Below are positions 62,393 through 64,000 of a stretch of DNA of 64,000 nt, piece by piece (positions within the stretch are counted from its first letter, which is position 1; every line of letters starts with the position of its first letter). Where the stretch lies: contig OZ024891.1 of assembly GCA_964017195.1 (NCBI GenBank), positions 1,390,894 to 1,454,893 on the forward strand, read 5' to 3'. The stretch is from Siderastrea radians. Its lineage: Eukaryota; Cnidaria; Anthozoa; Scleractinia; Rhizangiidae. Below the pieces are notes generated by a model. The model did no database searches. It saw only the letters and a list, made by a program, of their open reading frames with translations, and was not told the origin of the DNA. Position numbers and translations under genes: made by a program.

Positions 62393-63012
62393 CTGAAAAG
62401 CGGATAAAGTTGAAACAATTATTAATGAAACGCGGTGGCGCACTGTGAATGTAGTACTGGGTTTTGGTTTGTTTCCTTTTTGTGCAAGTATCATTTAAAG
62501 TTTATTTTTAGTAATAGTTACTTATCGGGTTTTTGGACTAGTCAAATGTGATGGTGATGACTGAAGTGATGAAGATCTTTAAATTTGGTTCAGCAAATGC
62601 TGCGCGGTTGTTGAAACAAATGTTGAAACCGTTTAAACAAGCCTTCCCTCAGACGAAAGCTATTTCAGTTTTTGGCTTGCAAGGTTCTCCTGTAGCTTAA
62701 TTCCGAGAAGCTTTGTTTCCAGACGCTTCCCGTCTGTCGGCTGGACAGACAAGATTTTTAGAGCCCGTTAAATCACTTGTTATGGTTTATTTCCCATATC
62801 GAGGGAAAGCTAGTGGAAACCTCACCCATGGTCCTTGTCTTGAAGTTTTAACCTCTGAGGCAGTTCAAACGTCGAACCGTTTACATGTGCCGAACCTAAT
62901 GCAAATTAGCAAAAACAATAGCTTTTGCTTATTTGCATTAGGTTCGGCATGCGTAAAGTTCAGCGTTTGAACTAGGCCTAAGCGTCAAAAAGTTAATAAG
63001 TACATGACTTAC

Positions 63013-63076
63013 TTGTTATCATAAAAAGACTGACTGCAGTGGCCACAAATACAAGGATGGATGCCTTGATAGTCAT
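63013..63076 (-). CDS. Mucin/EGF/SEA receptor gene, signal-peptide exon 1
   Basis: A 64-bp exon from the ATG at 63076 to donor GTAAGT (63012 down). It encodes M-T-I-K followed by a hydrophobic stretch (A-S-I-L-V-F-V-A-T-A-V-S-L-F-M), a classic signal peptide. It ends in phase 1, matching the acceptor of exon 2. Together exons 1-7 give a type I membrane mucin with two EGF modules and a SEA domain. No promoter motif was assigned upstream. Confidence 0.75.
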
Positions 63077-64000
63077 AGCTACAGAATATGTGTCACAATG
63101 ACTATATGAAGAAAGTCCTCTTCTTGAATCTCGTAATTTGTCTGCTTAGACTAATGAGCTACCTGCTAGAAGAAAATGAAATACAAGAAAACAGTTTAGT
63201 CATAACTAACCATGACCTGGTCTTATTTAGAGAAGCCACAGTTTGATATCCGTGAATGTCAACATTTTAAGTAGAAGTGATTAAAAATCGATTATGCTTA
63301 ATAGTTGTCATTTCGTATATTTGACTCTGTTCAAAATTTAACTTAAACTTTGGTTGTTCTTGTTTAGCTCCCTGTCATTCTTCACTGATTGAGTTGTCTG
63401 CATTATTCTACAGACAATCAGATGCCTCATTGATGAACTAGCAAATCCAAATGGCAAATAAAAGATGAAAAAATATTATCTTTGACTGTGCAGGTACAAA
63501 AAATTACTGGTAATAAAGTGAAATTGTGCAGATAGCGATTTCTTGCAATAATAATAGTGGGGCCCTGCAACATAGGTCTGATAGTTGTTGATAGTGAGCA
63601 ACATATACGTGTTGCAATCCCTGTCAACAAACATTTACCTTTTTTGATCTAATACTTAGTTATAACCTGCGGTCGTTGCTGATACTTGATAAGTGTTTGC
63701 TTGAATTTCTATTAAAAAAAACTACCTACAACAATGCCGCATTGTCTTTAAAACGAAATACTGAGACGGACAAAAGGCACTTTGTTCAGCTTAGAGCAGT
63801 TCCTTTTTAGGTTTGCTGACCTCACAACTATTGCATTGAGAGTAATATGATTGCTAACGTGTGTTTGTTGAAAATTCGTCAGGTTCTCTTCTTTTGAAGT
63901 CAATCTCCTCCACATTCTGTGTTTAAATTGCTCTTTAATCTATTACTTCTTCATGAAAATAACAAAAATATTATCATTACTTATTGCACAGATTACAGGC
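63077..64000. other. Upstream region of receptor gene, no other gene seen
   Basis: AT-rich. It presumably contains the promoter or 5-prime untranslated exons of the mucin gene. No additional coding exon supported. Confidence 0.4.

Noticed and set aside
60526..62448. Long plus-strand acidic open frames (E-T-L-A-E-V-D-type repeats) across the mucin exon
   Set aside because: They are antisense shadows of the Ser/Thr repeat. The minus frame has proper splice signals, phase consistency and a signal-peptide exon.

Overview
This is 64 kb of eukaryotic nuclear DNA, most likely from an anthozoan cnidarian such as a stony coral. The evidence is AT-rich intergenic DNA, intron-containing genes with GT-AG junctions, a mucin/EGF/SEA receptor gene and many nested DNA transposons. 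The species is inferred, not proven.

Positions 1-15621 hold the right-hand part of a Maverick/Polinton (adintovirus-like) integrated virus, called E1 here. Its left end lies outside the window. On the minus strand are a fiber-like protein and the packaging ATPase. On the plus strand, in order, are the capsid set (internal protein, penton-like minor capsid, small basic protein, double-jelly-roll major capsid), a pX-like core protein, an adenain-like protease, a zinc-ribbon/phospholipase A2 pair, a chromodomain integrase, small zinc-finger proteins and a protein-primed DNA polymerase B. E1 is mostly intact; the one clear break is a single-base frame change in the polymerase. Five late-type genes carry a TCTAA-CATATA motif just before the ATG. 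E1 ends in a 74-bp hairpin and abuts a LINE fragment.

Positions 15622-27571 are host DNA full of repeats. An 8.1-kb PIF/Harbinger element with a dead transposase has split a tRNA-like repeat, and a smaller transposon is nested inside it. Next comes a GC-rich fragment of a Ser/Thr mucin-like gene.

Positions 27572-44755 hold a complete second Maverick, E2 (17.2 kb). It has about 325-bp terminal inverted repeats, a 5-bp target duplication (CACGC) and a 182-bp palindrome at each tip. Its capsid block is visibly homologous to E1 but inverted and decayed by frameshifts, stops and a transposon insertion. Its polymerase and integrase belong to different lineages and are arranged differently from E1.

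Positions 44756-54530 are gene-poor. They contain a duplicated ~2-kb block, several MITEs and an element with long inverted arms. Positions 54733-63076 (minus strand) hold a host gene reconstructed exon by exon: signal peptide, a 719-codon Ser/Thr repeat exon, EGF modules, a SEA domain, one membrane span and a cytoplasmic exon. It probably continues beyond the last exon found.

The most striking observation is a conserved apparent -1 ribosomal frameshift signal in both E1 and E2: heptamer GGGAAAY, a 5-7-nt spacer, then a GC-rich hairpin. It joins the zinc-ribbon frame to the phospholipase A2 frame. A second conserved arrangement places the protease frame, which lacks an ATG, behind a poly-A run at the end of the core-protein gene.
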